Positions 21,463 to 30,174 of a stretch of 64,000 nucleotides of DNA are shown here, in pieces; position 1 is the stretch's first letter, and every line of letters starts with the position of its first letter. The position numbers and the translations under genes are program-made. The stretch comes from Thermaerobacter subterraneus DSM 13965 (lineage in GTDB: Bacteria > Bacillota > Sulfobacillia > Thermaerobacterales > Thermaerobacteraceae): positions 1,923,837 through 1,987,836 of the forward strand of contig NZ_JH976535.1 in the NCBI RefSeq assembly GCF_000183545.2. The letters run 5' to 3'. Under the pieces are notes generated by a model, which ran no database searches, had not been told where the DNA came from, and worked only from the letters and a program-made list of their open reading frames with translations.

Positions 21463-22839
21463 TCAGTCCGCGGTGAAGGCGAAGGTCCGGCTGTTCTGGG
21501 CCAGGCTCTCGTCGAAGCCCATGACGTACGCGATGGCAAAGCCGGCGGCGTACGAGATCAGGATGCCCAGCAGGTAAAGGACCGGGCTGGTCACCAGGAA
21601 TGCCAGCAGCACACCCGATACGCCCAGGGCCAGGGCACCGATCTTGGTGACGGCGATGAAGGCACCGCCCACTGCGCCGCCCAGACAGGCGGCGATGAAC
21701 GGCCGGCCCAGCGGCAGCGTGACACCATAGATCAGCGGCTCGCCGATGCCCAGGATGCCCACCGGCAGCGCACTGAGGATGATCTGCCGCAACTCCCGAT
21801 CCCGCGTTTTCACATAGACGGCCAGCGAGGCACCCACCTGGCCTGCGCCGGCCATGGCCAGGATCGGCAGCAGCGGCGTATTGCCCAGGGAATTGATCAG
21901 TTCCACGTGAATGGGGACGGTACCCTGATGGATGCCCAGCATCACCATAGGCAGGAAGGTTCCCGCCAGCACCGCGCCCACCAGGGGGCCGCCCACGTCC
22001 AGAAGCGCCTTCACGCCAGTAGCAATCCAGTTGGACGCGTAGAAGCCGATCGGCTGGACGACGAACAGGATGACGGCACCGCCAACCAGCACCGTGATGA
22101 AGGGCGTCGCCATGACGCTGATGGTGTCCGGCATGCGGCGGTTCACCGTCTTGTACAGCCATCCGAGAAAGGCGCCCGCGATCAGAGCCCCGATGATGCC
22201 GCCACGGCCGGGGGCCATGTTGGGAATGTTCTGCAAGCTGGGAGCGATCAGAAGCATGCCGGCCAGCGCGCCGATGGCCCCGGGGCCTCCGTACTCCCGC
22301 GCCGCGTTCATCCCGACCAGAATGTGCATGAAGCCAAGAAACGTACCGCCAAGAACCTGCAGTACGGCCAGAAGGGGCACTCCGGCGACGGTGGTCTGGT
22401 CCGTGATCCACCCGATGCGAACGAAGAAGTTGGTGAGGCCGATGATGAGGCCGCTACCGATGATGGCAGGCAGCAGAGGAAGAAAGATGTTGGCGATCTT
22501 CTTGAGGAAGCCACGCACACCGGGGGATGCTGCCTTCTGCTCGATGGTGCTCTGGGTTCGCGCCGGAGCCTGCGCCGGGCCGCCCTGCCCGGACTTCAGC
22601 TCGCTGGCAACCGCTGCGGTGACCCGCTCGGCCAGCCCAGGACCAAAGATGATCTGCAACTGGCTGCCGGTCCGCACGACGCCCTTGACGCCGCTGATCT
22701 TCTTGAGCTGGTTCTGGTCGACGGAGCCGGCATCGACCAATTCCAGGCGCAGGCGCGTCATGCAGTGTTCCGCCGACCGGACGTTACCCCGGCCCACCAC
22801 GTCCAGTATGCTCCGCGCGATGGATTCCTCCTGGGCCAC
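21463..22839 (-). CDS. murP: PTS EIIBC component for MurNAc (MurP-like)
   Basis: This inner-membrane permease would import and phosphorylate MurNAc. An N-terminal EIIB domain carries the phosphocysteine in EHCMTRLRLELVD, followed by a linker and an EIIC domain with about ten membrane segments, including LQVLGGTFLGFMHILVGMNA and the active-site loop GIGEPLIYGVTLPLGRPF. There is no EIIA domain, as in known MurP proteins that borrow EIIA-Glc. GTG 22839 has AAGGGGG 9 bp upstream. Assignment to MurNAc rather than GlcNAc or a beta-glucoside rests on the adjacency of murQ, namZ and nagZ. Confidence 0.88.
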   Translation of the reverse strand: MAQEESIARSILDVVGRGNVRSAEHCMTRLRLELVDAGSVDQNQLKKISGVKGVVRTGSQLQIIFGPGLAERVTAAVASELKSGQGGPAQAPARTQSTIEQKAASPGVRGFLKKIANIFLPLLPAIIGSGLIIGLTNFFVRIGWITDQTTVAGVPLLAVLQVLGGTFLGFMHILVGMNAAREYGGPGAIGALAGMLLIAPSLQNIPNMAPGRGGIIGALIAGAFLGWLYKTVNRRMPDTISVMATPFITVLVGGAVILFVVQPIGFYASNWIATGVKALLDVGGPLVGAVLAGTFLPMVMLGIHQGTVPIHVELINSLGNTPLLPILAMAGAGQVGASLAVYVKTRDRELRQIILSALPVGILGIGEPLIYGVTLPLGRPFIAACLGGAVGGAFIAVTKIGALALGVSGVLLAFLVTSPVLYLLGILISYAAGFAIAYVMGFDESLAQNSRTFAFTAD

Positions 22840-22907
22840 GCGGACGCACCCCCTTCGCGGGATGTCTCGCCCCATCCCGGCCGTTGCCACCGGCCAGGAC
22901 TGGGCAT

Positions 22908-22923
22908 AATGTATATACCACTT
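22908..22923 (-). promoter_or_regulatory. candidate GntR-type operator/promoter upstream of murP
   Basis: An AT-rich island in the 229-bp namZ-murP spacer contains the palindrome GTATATAC (22911-22918) inside TAATGTATATACCACTT, about 80 bp before murP. It shares the TGTATA core with the dyad near 30175-30216. It could be an operator and/or -10 region for an internal promoter driving murP-murQ-gntR-nagAB. Confidence 0.35.
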
Positions 22924-23031
22924 GGGCGTCTTGTTTCCTGCTCCCCGTTGCTCGATCACCTGCCATCCCGCATACCTCCGGCGGGCTGTAGCCCGTGTTC
23001 CCGGCAGTTGGAGCTCCCTGACAAGGCGGGA

Positions 23032-23050
23032 GGCGGGCTCCCTGCCCGCC
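23032..23050 (-). terminator. small GC-rich hairpin after namZ
   Basis: GGCGGGC (23032-23038) and GCCCGCC (23044-23050) flank a 5-nt loop just downstream of the namZ stop. No T-run follows, so partial termination or RNA processing between namZ and murP is possible. Confidence 0.35.
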
Positions 23051-23068
23051 CCCCTGTATCGCCGGACT

Positions 23069-24388
23069 CTACCGGTACCGGCCGTTACCGCGGAGGCCAT
23101 ATAGCAAATACTGGTCCCTCAGGACGCGGAACCCTGCCAGCTCGTCTTGCCATCCCGCGACGATGGCATCGGGGCTTTGCCCGGCATCTACCGCCGTCCT
23201 GACCTGGGTGGAGCCCGTCAAGCGGTCGATCCAGAGGTCGGATCGCCACTGAAAGCGGTCACCGTACAGGCGTTTCGTTTCAACGATGATGGTGATGGCC
23301 GTGCGAATTGGGTCAAACTGGTCCCGGTCCGTCACGTATAACTGGATTCCACCGATGGTTCGGCCGGCATATTTGCTGAACGTGGGCGCGAAATACGCCT
23401 CACGAAAGCGCACGCCGGGCAGCTTGGCATGAGCGAGACGCTGACCGAGTCGCCAGTCGATGTACGGCGCACCGATTAGCTCAAATGGGCGGGTCGTCCC
23501 CCTTCCCTCCGACAGGTTCGTGCCCTCCATAAGCCCCATTCCGATGTAGGCCATGGCGGTGTCGACAGTCGGCATATTAGGCGACGGCATCACCCAGGGC
23601 AGGCCGGTTTCCTCATAGTACATGTCGCGGAACCAGCCCTGCATGGGAATCACCGTTAGCTGGGCTCGCCGGCCCCCGGTGCGATCAGGAACAAAGCGGT
23701 CGTTGAATAGAAGGGCCAGTTCCCCCACGGTCATCCCGTGCCGCTGGGCTATGGGGTAGCGACCGACGAAACTGCTGTATTCGGGGTGAAGCACGGGTCC
23801 TTCCGCCTGGATTCCACCCGTGGGGTTGGGTCGGTCTAGAACGATGAACTCTGTTCCGGTAAGCGCGGCAGCTTCAAGGGCGTCGGCCATGGTCCAGATG
23901 TACGTGTAGTAGCGGGTGCCGACATCCTGTATATCGAACAGGACCACCTCTACGCCGGTGTTCTGGAACAACTGGGCTATGGCATCGCGGTTCTTTCCGT
24001 AGAGGTCGTACACTGGCACCCCCGTGCGCTCGTCAACGTAACTCCCTTCTGATCCGCCGGCCTGGGCCGAACCACGAAAACCATGCTCGGGTCCGAATAT
24101 GGCCACCAGGTGGACGCCCTCGGCGGTGGCCAGAGCGTCCACCCCATGCCGCAGGTCGGGCAGAACACCAGTAGGATTTGTTATGATCCCGACGCGTTTC
24201 CCACGGATCAGGTCTAGGCGGTCTGTAAGCAGGACTTCAAGGCCCGTACGCACCCGGCGCCGGGCAGCGACATGCCGCTGCTCAAGGACGAGAACGGTGA
24301 ACAACTGGGCGAGCAAGGCCAGGATTGTCACTCCCGCCAGTATGGCCGTAACGGCCCGCCACCGCCAGCGTTGCGCACCGATCGCCAC
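23069..24388 (-). CDS. namZ: exo-beta-N-acetylmuramidase NamZ (DUF1343 family), membrane-anchored or secreted
   Basis: NamZ-family enzymes release terminal MurNAc from peptidoglycan fragments. The protein shows the DUF1343 pattern: RGKRVGIITNPTGVLPDLRHGVDAL, AIFGPEHGFRGSAQAG, GVPVYDLYG, FDIQDVGTRYYTYIWTM, VLDRPNP, GMTVGELALLFND and LSEGRGTTRPFE. A hydrophobic N-terminal segment (VTAILAGVTILALLAQLF) acts as signal anchor, placing it outside the cytoplasm. GTG 24388 with AAAGGGG upstream is chosen; TTG 24406 would overlap the nagZ stop. Its position directly after nagZ mirrors the Bacillus nagZ-namZ pair, and base composition is visibly less GC-rich than the his region. Confidence 0.9.
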   Translation of the reverse strand: MAIGAQRWRWRAVTAILAGVTILALLAQLFTVLVLEQRHVAARRRVRTGLEVLLTDRLDLIRGKRVGIITNPTGVLPDLRHGVDALATAEGVHLVAIFGPEHGFRGSAQAGGSEGSYVDERTGVPVYDLYGKNRDAIAQLFQNTGVEVVLFDIQDVGTRYYTYIWTMADALEAAALTGTEFIVLDRPNPTGGIQAEGPVLHPEYSSFVGRYPIAQRHGMTVGELALLFNDRFVPDRTGGRRAQLTVIPMQGWFRDMYYEETGLPWVMPSPNMPTVDTAMAYIGMGLMEGTNLSEGRGTTRPFELIGAPYIDWRLGQRLAHAKLPGVRFREAYFAPTFSKYAGRTIGGIQLYVTDRDQFDPIRTAITIIVETKRLYGDRFQWRSDLWIDRLTGSTQVRTAVDAGQSPDAIVAGWQDELAGFRVLRDQYLLYGLRGNGRYR

Positions 24389-24402
24389 AATCAACACCCC
24401 TT

Positions 24403-26070
24403 TCAAGGTGCCGGATACCTGAGTCCTGCCCCATAGGGGAACAGGCCGGGAATGGTCACCGGTAGCAGGCCGGAGGGGTTCACCTCGCCCACCAGCACGC
24501 GAGCCAGTGCCACCAGGGAAACGGGCTGGTAACCGTAGGTCACCAAATAACCGGCTGTGGGAGGCAACACGGCGGCGTCATAAGGATTCCGGGTAGCGGC
24601 CACCACAACCGGCTGGTTCGTCCCCGCCAGCCGCTCCACCAGTTGGCGTTGACCGGGATAGGAATTGGCGTTGTACGTGGTGACCACCACCACGTCGGCA
24701 TCGCCCGCCCGGCGTACCGCTTCATCCCTCTCGGCGGCCGTGGGGTTCAGTCCTGTAACCAGTGTTGTGACCCCCAACCCCCTGGACTGCAACTCCCGGG
24801 CCAGGAACATGGGTCCAGCCGTCTGGGGCCCCACCACGAGAACACGGGAACCAGCCTGCAGGGGCAGGACATTGCCCGTATTCCGCAGCAGGGTGATGCT
24901 TCCGTCGGCGATCCGCTGGGAGACGGCCCGGTGGTCAGCCCGTCCCAGGACGGTCAGGTCATCCCTGCCGGGCAACTCCCATTCGAATAACCCCCGCCGC
25001 ATCTTCAGTTCGAGGATGCGGGCAACCGACTGATCGATCCGCCGTTCGGAGATTTCGCCGCGGCGGACAGCGTCCAGAACGGCCTCATAGGCCAGGGCCA
25101 CGTCGGGAGGCATCAGCAAGATGTCGGCTCCCGCCTTGATTGCCTCCACAGGAATTCGCTCGGGCGGCAACACCTGGGCGCCCTGCATCCCTAATGCGTC
25201 GGTGATGATCACACCGTCAAAGCCCAGCTCCTCCCGGAGCAGGCCCGTTAGGATCGGACGCGACAAGGTTGCCGGTAATCCCGAGTCATCCAGCGCCGGA
25301 ACCACGATGTGCGCTGTCATCACCGCATCGACACCTGCAGCGACGGCAGCTTTGAACGGGGCCAGATCAACCCGGTCGAGGGTTGCGCGGTCATGGTGGA
25401 TGATCGGCAAACCATAGTGGGAATCGACATTGGTGTCCCCGTGTCCCGGGAAATGCTTCACCGTGGCGATCACGCCCTCGTCCTGGTAGCCGAGGACCTG
25501 CGCCACTCCCAGGTCCGCCACGAGTTCGGGATCCTCGCCAAAAGAGCGTACCCCAATGACCGGGTTGGACGGATTGACGTTGACGTCAAGGACCGGCGCC
25601 AGGTTCATATTGATTCCCAGCGCCCGCAGTTCCCGAGCGGTCATGCGAGCGGCCTGATGAGCCAGTTGCGGGGAGCGCGCCGCACCCAGGGCCATGTTGC
25701 CGGGGAACTCGGTTGCTGGCTGCCGCACCCGAGCAACGATGCCCCCTTCCTGGTCGGTCGCGATGAGAAGAGGAATGGGTATCCGCTGTTTCCGTGCAAT
25801 CTCCTGCAACCCGTTGGACAGGTCCTGCACCTGCTGGGGGTCAAGAGGGACGCCGATGTTCCCGTTCCAGTTGAAGTAGATGAACCCGCCCACGTGATAA
25901 CGTTCGATCGCTTCGGCAAAGTTGCGGACGCCACGCCCGGACGCAAGGTTTTCATCTTCATATGCGGGATCGGTGGGAGTCCGGCCGTAGACGTCGATCA
26001 TGAACATCTGGCCCACCTTTTCCTCCAGCGTCATGTGGGCGAGAAAACGCTGGATCCACCCGCGGCGCAC
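24403..26070 (-). CDS. nagZ: beta-N-acetylglucosaminidase NagZ (GH3), 5' end displaced by insertions
   Basis: This GH3 enzyme removes GlcNAc from muropeptides. Both domains are intact: MTLEEKVGQMFMIDVYGRTP, LLIATDQEGGIVARV, ELRALGINMNLAPVLDVNVN, the catalytic Asp-His loop VKHFPGHGDTNVDSHYGLP and the nucleophile region DGVIITDALGMQGA, then a C-terminal domain ending PVTIPGLFPYGAGLRYPAP. The present 5' end has no signal peptide: the open frame continues upstream only as antisense of a TnpB gene. A GTG at 26070 is the first plausible start. The missing signal-peptide portion lies at 30063-30139, beyond a TnpB element and an IS21 element. The enzyme might still be made as a cytoplasmic form, as in E. 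coli, or may be dead. Confidence 0.85.
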   Translation of the reverse strand: MRRGWIQRFLAHMTLEEKVGQMFMIDVYGRTPTDPAYEDENLASGRGVRNFAEAIERYHVGGFIYFNWNGNIGVPLDPQQVQDLSNGLQEIARKQRIPIPLLIATDQEGGIVARVRQPATEFPGNMALGAARSPQLAHQAARMTARELRALGINMNLAPVLDVNVNPSNPVIGVRSFGEDPELVADLGVAQVLGYQDEGVIATVKHFPGHGDTNVDSHYGLPIIHHDRATLDRVDLAPFKAAVAAGVDAVMTAHIVVPALDDSGLPATLSRPILTGLLREELGFDGVIITDALGMQGAQVLPPERIPVEAIKAGADILLMPPDVALAYEAVLDAVRRGEISERRIDQSVARILELKMRRGLFEWELPGRDDLTVLGRADHRAVSQRIADGSITLLRNTGNVLPLQAGSRVLVVGPQTAGPMFLARELQSRGLGVTTLVTGLNPTAAERDEAVRRAGDADVVVVTTYNANSYPGQRQLVERLAGTNQPVVVAATRNPYDAAVLPPTAGYLVTYGYQPVSLVALARVLVGEVNPSGLLPVTIPGLFPYGAGLRYPAP

Positions 26071-26093
26071 CTCGTCATCTTGCCACCCGTTAC

Positions 26094-26140
26094 CTGAAAC
26101 ATCGTCATCTGTTTCAGGCAGTCGATCCTCACGGATCGAC
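26094..26140 (-). repeat. two tandem stem-loops at the 3' end of the TnpB element
   Basis: CTGAAAC/GTTTCAG (7-bp stem, 26094-26117) and GTCGATCC/GGATCGAC (8-bp stem with 4-nt loop, 26121-26140) lie just after the tnpB stop. IS200/IS605-type right ends carry such subterminal hairpins and this is also where the guide (omega/re) RNA of TnpB is normally encoded. Both sit at the junction with nagZ. Confidence 0.6.
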
Positions 26141-26150
26141 GGTGCCGGTC

Positions 26151-27418
26151 TTACCCGGCAATGAGCGGGAGCCGGCTTCCCGCTTCCTCCGGGATCGCCT
26201 GCCTTGTGGCAGGTCTTCCATCCCGTCCACGGGCGTTTAACGTCTCCGGGCCACTCCCGGCGACGGCGGCCACCAGGGCCGCGAGATTTCGGGCCGCGTT
26301 TTCGTCCCGGTCGAGCACGAGCCCGCATTCCTCGCAGCAGAAAATGCGCTGCGAAAGCGGTAGCGACGCCTTCACCGCGCTGCACCGCGAGCAACGCTTG
26401 CTGCTGGGATAGAACAGCGGCGCTTCGACGAGGACCGCCCCGTGCCAAAAGCATTTGTATTCGAGCTGGCGGCGGATCTCCGCCAGGGCCGCATCGGCCA
26501 GCGCCCGGGCCAGCCGGCGGTTCTTCAGCATGCCCGCCACATGCAGATTCTCGACCACCACCACGCCGTAGGTGGTGGCGAGATCGTGGGTCAGCTTGTG
26601 GATGGCGTCCCGCCGGATGTGGGCCGCCCGGGCGTAGGCCCGCTGCAGCCGGCACAGCGCCTCCTGCCACCGTCGGCTTCCCCGCTGGCGCCGGGCCAGG
26701 GCGCGGTTGGATCGGGCGATCTTTCGGAGGGCTTTTTCAAGGGACCGGGGGTTCGGCCACTTCTCGCCCGTCGAAAGGACCGCCAGGTACTTCACCCCCG
26801 CGTCCACGCCCACCACCCGCCAGGGGAACCGAGGGCGGCCCGGTTGCCGCTCCACCTCGCAGGTGAAGCTGACGAACCACCGCCCGCCTTCCCGGGCGAC
26901 CGTGGCGGAGAGGATGCGGGCCGCCCCCACTTCGATGCGCCGGAGCAGGGCCGTGGTCGGCTCGTGGGTCTTCACCCGCCCGATCCGGGGCAGGACGACG
27001 TGGCTCTTGTCGTCCACCCGGATCGCGCCGGTGGTGAACCGCACCGACTCACGCCCCCGCCCCTTCTTCCGAAAGCGCGGGAAGCCAACCCGGCGGCCCT
27101 TGCGTTCACCCTTGCGGCTCTTCGACCAGTTCTGAAGGGCCCGGGCCAGCCCTCCAGGCCGGAGGAGTAGGCTTCCTTCGAGTTCTCCCGCCACCAGGGG
27201 GCGACGACGTGCTTTTGCCGGTTCCACTCCCGCCGCAATGCCGGAAGCGTCCACGGCACCGCCACATCCTCGCCCCGGGTGCGGGCTTCCAAGCGCTCCT
27301 TCACCAGGGCCAGGCCCCAGTTGAAGGCGAAGCGGCGGGCGCCCACGTGGGAGGCCAGCGCCCGTTCCTGGCGGGGTGTGGGGTCGAGGGCGAAGCGGTA
27401 CGCCTGCAAAACACGCAT
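26151..27418 (-). pseudogene. tnpB: TnpB-family RNA-guided nuclease gene, single frameshift
   Basis: The C-terminal two-thirds is a good TnpB: RuvC Asp in VVGVDAGVKYLAVLS, Glu in GVVVVENLHVAGMLKN, the four-Cys zinc finger CSRCS...CCEEC and the last Asp in LDRDENAARNLAA. The N-terminus (MRVLQAYRFALDPTPRQERA through NSKEAYSSGLEG) is encoded in a different frame. The two frames meet near 27150, where one missing base in a run of G/C in the codons for Leu-Glu-Gly would explain the shift. A single-base deletion or a sequencing error are both possible; catalytic residues are all present. No tnpA accompanies it (IS1341-like arrangement). Confidence 0.85.
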
Positions 27419-27616
27419 GGGGGAGCCCCCCAAAATCATCCAAGGACAGCGTATCAGAACATCTGTTCTTAGACAACGAGCCGACCGAGGAGGGGAGGGG
27501 ATGCTAAGATTTGATGACGTTGGGCGAGAAACGATAAGAAACGCACTAGCTGTTCTCAGCCCCTCTTGGGTACACCGGCCCAGCCGGCATCCGTGAAACC
27601 TGCCGCCCGAGTGGGA

Positions 27617-27623
27617 ACCCCGG
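27617..27623. repeat. target-site duplication, left copy (ACCCCGG)
   Basis: Seven bases identical to 30063-30069, immediately outside the left end of the IS21 element. IS21-family elements make duplications of 4-8 bp. Confidence 0.8.
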
Positions 27624-27699
27624 TGTGCGTGCTAATCGAAAACTTGACCACCGTGCTAACCTAATTGTTGACCACCCCGGTGTCGGATTCAGAGGTTCG

Positions 27700-28476
27700 T
27701 CAGTGTGAGACTCCCTCCTTCCGCAACCGCTGCTGGCTTTCGCGGAACCGGTAGGACTCGCCGTTGAACAGCAGCACATGGGACCGGTGGGTGAGCCGGT
27801 CGAGCAAGGCCGAGGTCAGGGTGGCGTCGCCAAAGACCTCGACCCAGCGCGAGAACTCGAGGTTGGTCGTGATGAGCAGGCTGCCACGCTCGTAGCGGTG
27901 GGCGCAGAACTGAAACAGCAGCGGCCCCGCGGGGCCCAGGCCGAGGTACCCCAGTTCATCGAGAATCACGAGGTCGAAGCGATCCCACCCCTTGAGGGCC
28001 TTGGGCAGCCTGGCCTCGTTGTGGGCCTGCAGCAGCTCCTGCCCCAGGGCGACGGCCGTGGTGAATCGCACCCGCCAGCCGGCATGGATGGCGGCCACCC
28101 CGAGGGCGATGGCCGTGTGGGTCTTCCCCGTTCCCGTCGGGCCCAGGCAGACCACGTTCTCTTGAGCCTTGACGAAGCTCCGGTCCGCCAGCTGGAGCAC
28201 CCGGGCCTTGGGCAGGTCGGGAAGGGCCGTGAAGTCGAAAGACTCCAGCGTTTTCAGGGCGGGAAACCGGGCCATCCCCAACCGGCGGCTCAAGCGGCTC
28301 TGGCGCCGTGACTCGACTTCGGCCGTGAGGCAGGCGGCCAGGTAGGCCAGGTGGTCCTGGCCGCTCTGAGCGGCGTCCCGGGCCAGTTCGCGGTAGGCTT
28401 TGCGGAGCCCCGGCAGCCGTAACTCCCGGGCATAGAGGTCGATGAGCGCTTCCTGGGTCGCCTTCGCGGCATTCAT
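27700..28476 (-). CDS. istB: IS21-family helper ATPase IstB
   Basis: The 258-residue AAA+ protein assists the IstA transposase. It has Walker A GPTGTGKTHTAIALG, Walker B FDLVILDELGYL, the LLITTNLEFSRW sensor segment and LLDRLTHRSHVLLFNGESYR, all typical and full length. The start overlaps the end of istA by 4 bp, the coupling usual for this family. The reading frame is intact although its partner istA is not. Confidence 0.93.
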   Translation of the reverse strand: MNAAKATQEALIDLYARELRLPGLRKAYRELARDAAQSGQDHLAYLAACLTAEVESRRQSRLSRRLGMARFPALKTLESFDFTALPDLPKARVLQLADRSFVKAQENVVCLGPTGTGKTHTAIALGVAAIHAGWRVRFTTAVALGQELLQAHNEARLPKALKGWDRFDLVILDELGYLGLGPAGPLLFQFCAHRYERGSLLITTNLEFSRWVEVFGDATLTSALLDRLTHRSHVLLFNGESYRFRESQQRLRKEGVSH

Positions 28477-29935
28477 CGGCGATTCCCTCCCAGCAGGGCG
28501 TCATAACAGGCCGGATCGGAAGCCCGGACCCGAAGGGCGGCGAACCGGTCCGGAACGGGCACCGGCTCGGGGACCGGACGGGCCAGACGGTTGAGGATCA
28601 GCTGGCGAACGGCTTGCGGCTCCAGCAGCCCCTGGGAGGCGGCCTGCTCCAAAGCCTCGGTGATCACCTCAGCCGGGAACTCCCGGTGCAGGAGCAGGAT
28701 CTGGGCGAACTCACGGTACCCATCGGGACGTCGGCTGCACAGGACGCGCTGGACCTGGGCATACACCGGGGGCAACTTGGGCACAACGGCCAGGTGGGTT
28801 GCGGCCCGCGGCTTGCGGGCCAGGGCCGGAAGGTAGTGAGCGAGTTCCAGGCACGTCTCGCCACGGCCGTAAGCCCGCGGATGGGTCGCCACCAGCCGCT
28901 CGCCGTCGGTGACCTCAATCCGGTCCGTATAGGCCCACAGGGTCAGCGTGCGGCCCACCCACTCGCAAGGCACGAACACCGGTTCCGGTCGAAGGTGACA
29001 AGGCTTAGCTTGTTGACCGTGACGACGTGGGGCCGGGCGGCACGGAAGGGCCGGTCCGGCAGGGGCCGAAGCGCCACTCGCTCTTGTTCCCATGCCTCCC
29101 CGCGCCGCTGGCGCTCTCGCTCACACCAGGCGAGCAGGTGGGCGTTCAGCGCCTCCCAGTTGGGGAAGTCGGGCACGGGGACGAGGGCGTTGCGCCGCAC
29201 ATACCCCACGCCATTCTCCACCGCTCCCTTCTCGTGGGCCTCGCCGGGGCGGCAGAAGGCGCTGTCGAACAGGTAGTGCGCACGGAGGCTGGCAAAGAGG
29301 GGTGTTCTTCGCGGGCCGGGCCGGCGAGGATCTTGGTGACCGCCGTCTTGGCGTTGTCGAAGATGCACTCGCGGGGGACGCCACCGAGCCAGGCAAAGGC
29401 CCGGCAGTGGCCTTCAAGCAGGGCCTCGAGCCGTTCCGTCGGCGACGCCCAGGCGAAGATCACGCCGCTGGCACGCAGGCGAAGGACGAACAGGTGGGCA
29501 ACCGTCCGGCGGCCCCCAAGCACCACCAACGCTTCGCCCCAGTCGACCTGGGCCGACTGGCCCCAGGCGGCCGTCAGAGGGAGGAACGGTTCGGGCTGCC
29601 GACCGCGGACCTGGCTGACAAACCGCCGGACCGTGGACTCACCGCCTTGAAAGCCGTACTCCTCGACCAGCCGTTGGTGGATCCGGCGGGCGGTGTGACG
29701 CTGCTTTCGCGGGGCTGTGGCGTCTTGTTCCAGCCACGTCAGGATGACGTCCCGGTAGGGGTCGAGCACGGGGCTGGGACGTGGCGACTTGAGCCGGTAA
29801 CGAGGCGGTTCCGCACTCGCCAGGGCTTTGCGAACCGTCTGGGGCCAGCCCGAGCTGCCGGCTGATCTTCCGGATGGACCATCCATCGACGAAGTGCCGC
29901 TTTCGGATAAACTCAATATCGACCATCCCGAGCAC
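28473..29935 (-). pseudogene. istA: IS21-family transposase IstA, broken by at least three frameshifts
   Basis: Pieces of one IstA protein occur consecutively in different frames. The N-terminal HTH (MVDIEFIRKRHFVDGWSIRK) runs to about 29840. The next frame has VRKALASAEPPRYRLKSPRP through the catalytic-core Asp segments QVDWGEALVVLGG and IFDNAKTAVTKI to about 29305. A third has the catalytic Glu segment HEKGAVENGVGYVRRNALVP to about 28985, and a fourth has VFVPCEWVGRTLTLWAYTDR to the end. All DDE residues are recognisable but not in one frame, so the element should be immobile unless complemented in trans. Confidence 0.85.
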
Positions 29936-30062
29936 TCCTTCGGCCTCCTGTCCCTGGAAGGTCTGGACACCCTCCCAGCATACAGGGGGCAGGTCTCGGG
30001 GTGGTCCGTTTTTCGGTTAGCACAAGGGCCCTACGTGGGTAACTTTTCGATTAGCGTTCACA

Positions 30063-30069
30063 ACCCCGG
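30063..30069. repeat. target-site duplication, right copy (ACCCCGG)
   Basis: Seven bases identical to 27617-27623, immediately outside the right end of the IS21 element. Joining the two flanks through one copy restores a continuous reading frame from the nagZ signal peptide into the segment at 27616. Confidence 0.8.
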
Positions 30070-30139
30070 CCAGGGCGAGCATGATGGCAAGAACGATCCA
30101 CCCTGCCAGCCACCGCCCGTACAGGCTAACACGCCGCAC
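30063..30139 (-). pseudogene. nagZ: stranded 5' fragment of nagZ encoding its signal peptide
   Basis: GTG 30139, preceded by AAAGGGGG at 9-bp spacing, opens a frame MRRVSLYGRWLAGWIVLAIM followed by LALAGV, a basic N-region plus hydrophobic core as in a signal peptide. It is cut by the IS21 element after 77 bases. Through the target duplication it continues on the far side (27616 downward) as PTRAAGFTDAGWAGVPKRG, up to the TnpB element. The nagZ catalytic domain resumes after that element in the same orientation. Assignment to nagZ is inference from order, orientation, RBS and the duplication. Confidence 0.65.
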
Positions 30140-30174
30140 CGCACGGCACCCCCTTTGGACCCTACACTGGATAT

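Larger units (their letters stand above)
26094..27558 (-). mobile_element. TnpB-only element of the IS200/IS605 group (outer limits approximate)
   Basis: The right end is placed by the subterminal hairpins at 26094-26140, which abut nagZ coding sequence. The left end lies between the tnpB start (27418) and 27558, where the nagZ-frame of the stranded N-terminal segment hits a stop. A 14-bp palindrome AGAACATCTGTTCT at 27456-27469 is a candidate left-end hairpin. These elements do not make target duplications, so the boundary cannot be fixed more exactly by eye. Confidence 0.6.
27624..30062 (-). mobile_element. IS21-family insertion sequence, 2.44 kb
   Basis: The element contains istB and a decayed istA in the usual order on the minus strand. 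Terminal inverted repeats are visible: TGTGCGTGCTAATCGAAAA at the left end (27624) and TGTGAACGCTAATCGAAAA reading inward from 30062; each end also has internal copies of TGCTAACC and GACCACCCCG, the multiple-repeat ends typical of IS21. It is flanked by the direct repeat ACCCCGG (27617-27623 and 30063-30069), a target duplication. It interrupts the signal-peptide region of nagZ. Confidence 0.88.

Noticed and set aside
26071..26670. Upstream in-frame extension of the nagZ frame
   Set aside because: It is antisense to tnpB, lacks similarity to GH3 enzymes, and no signal peptide is encoded there.
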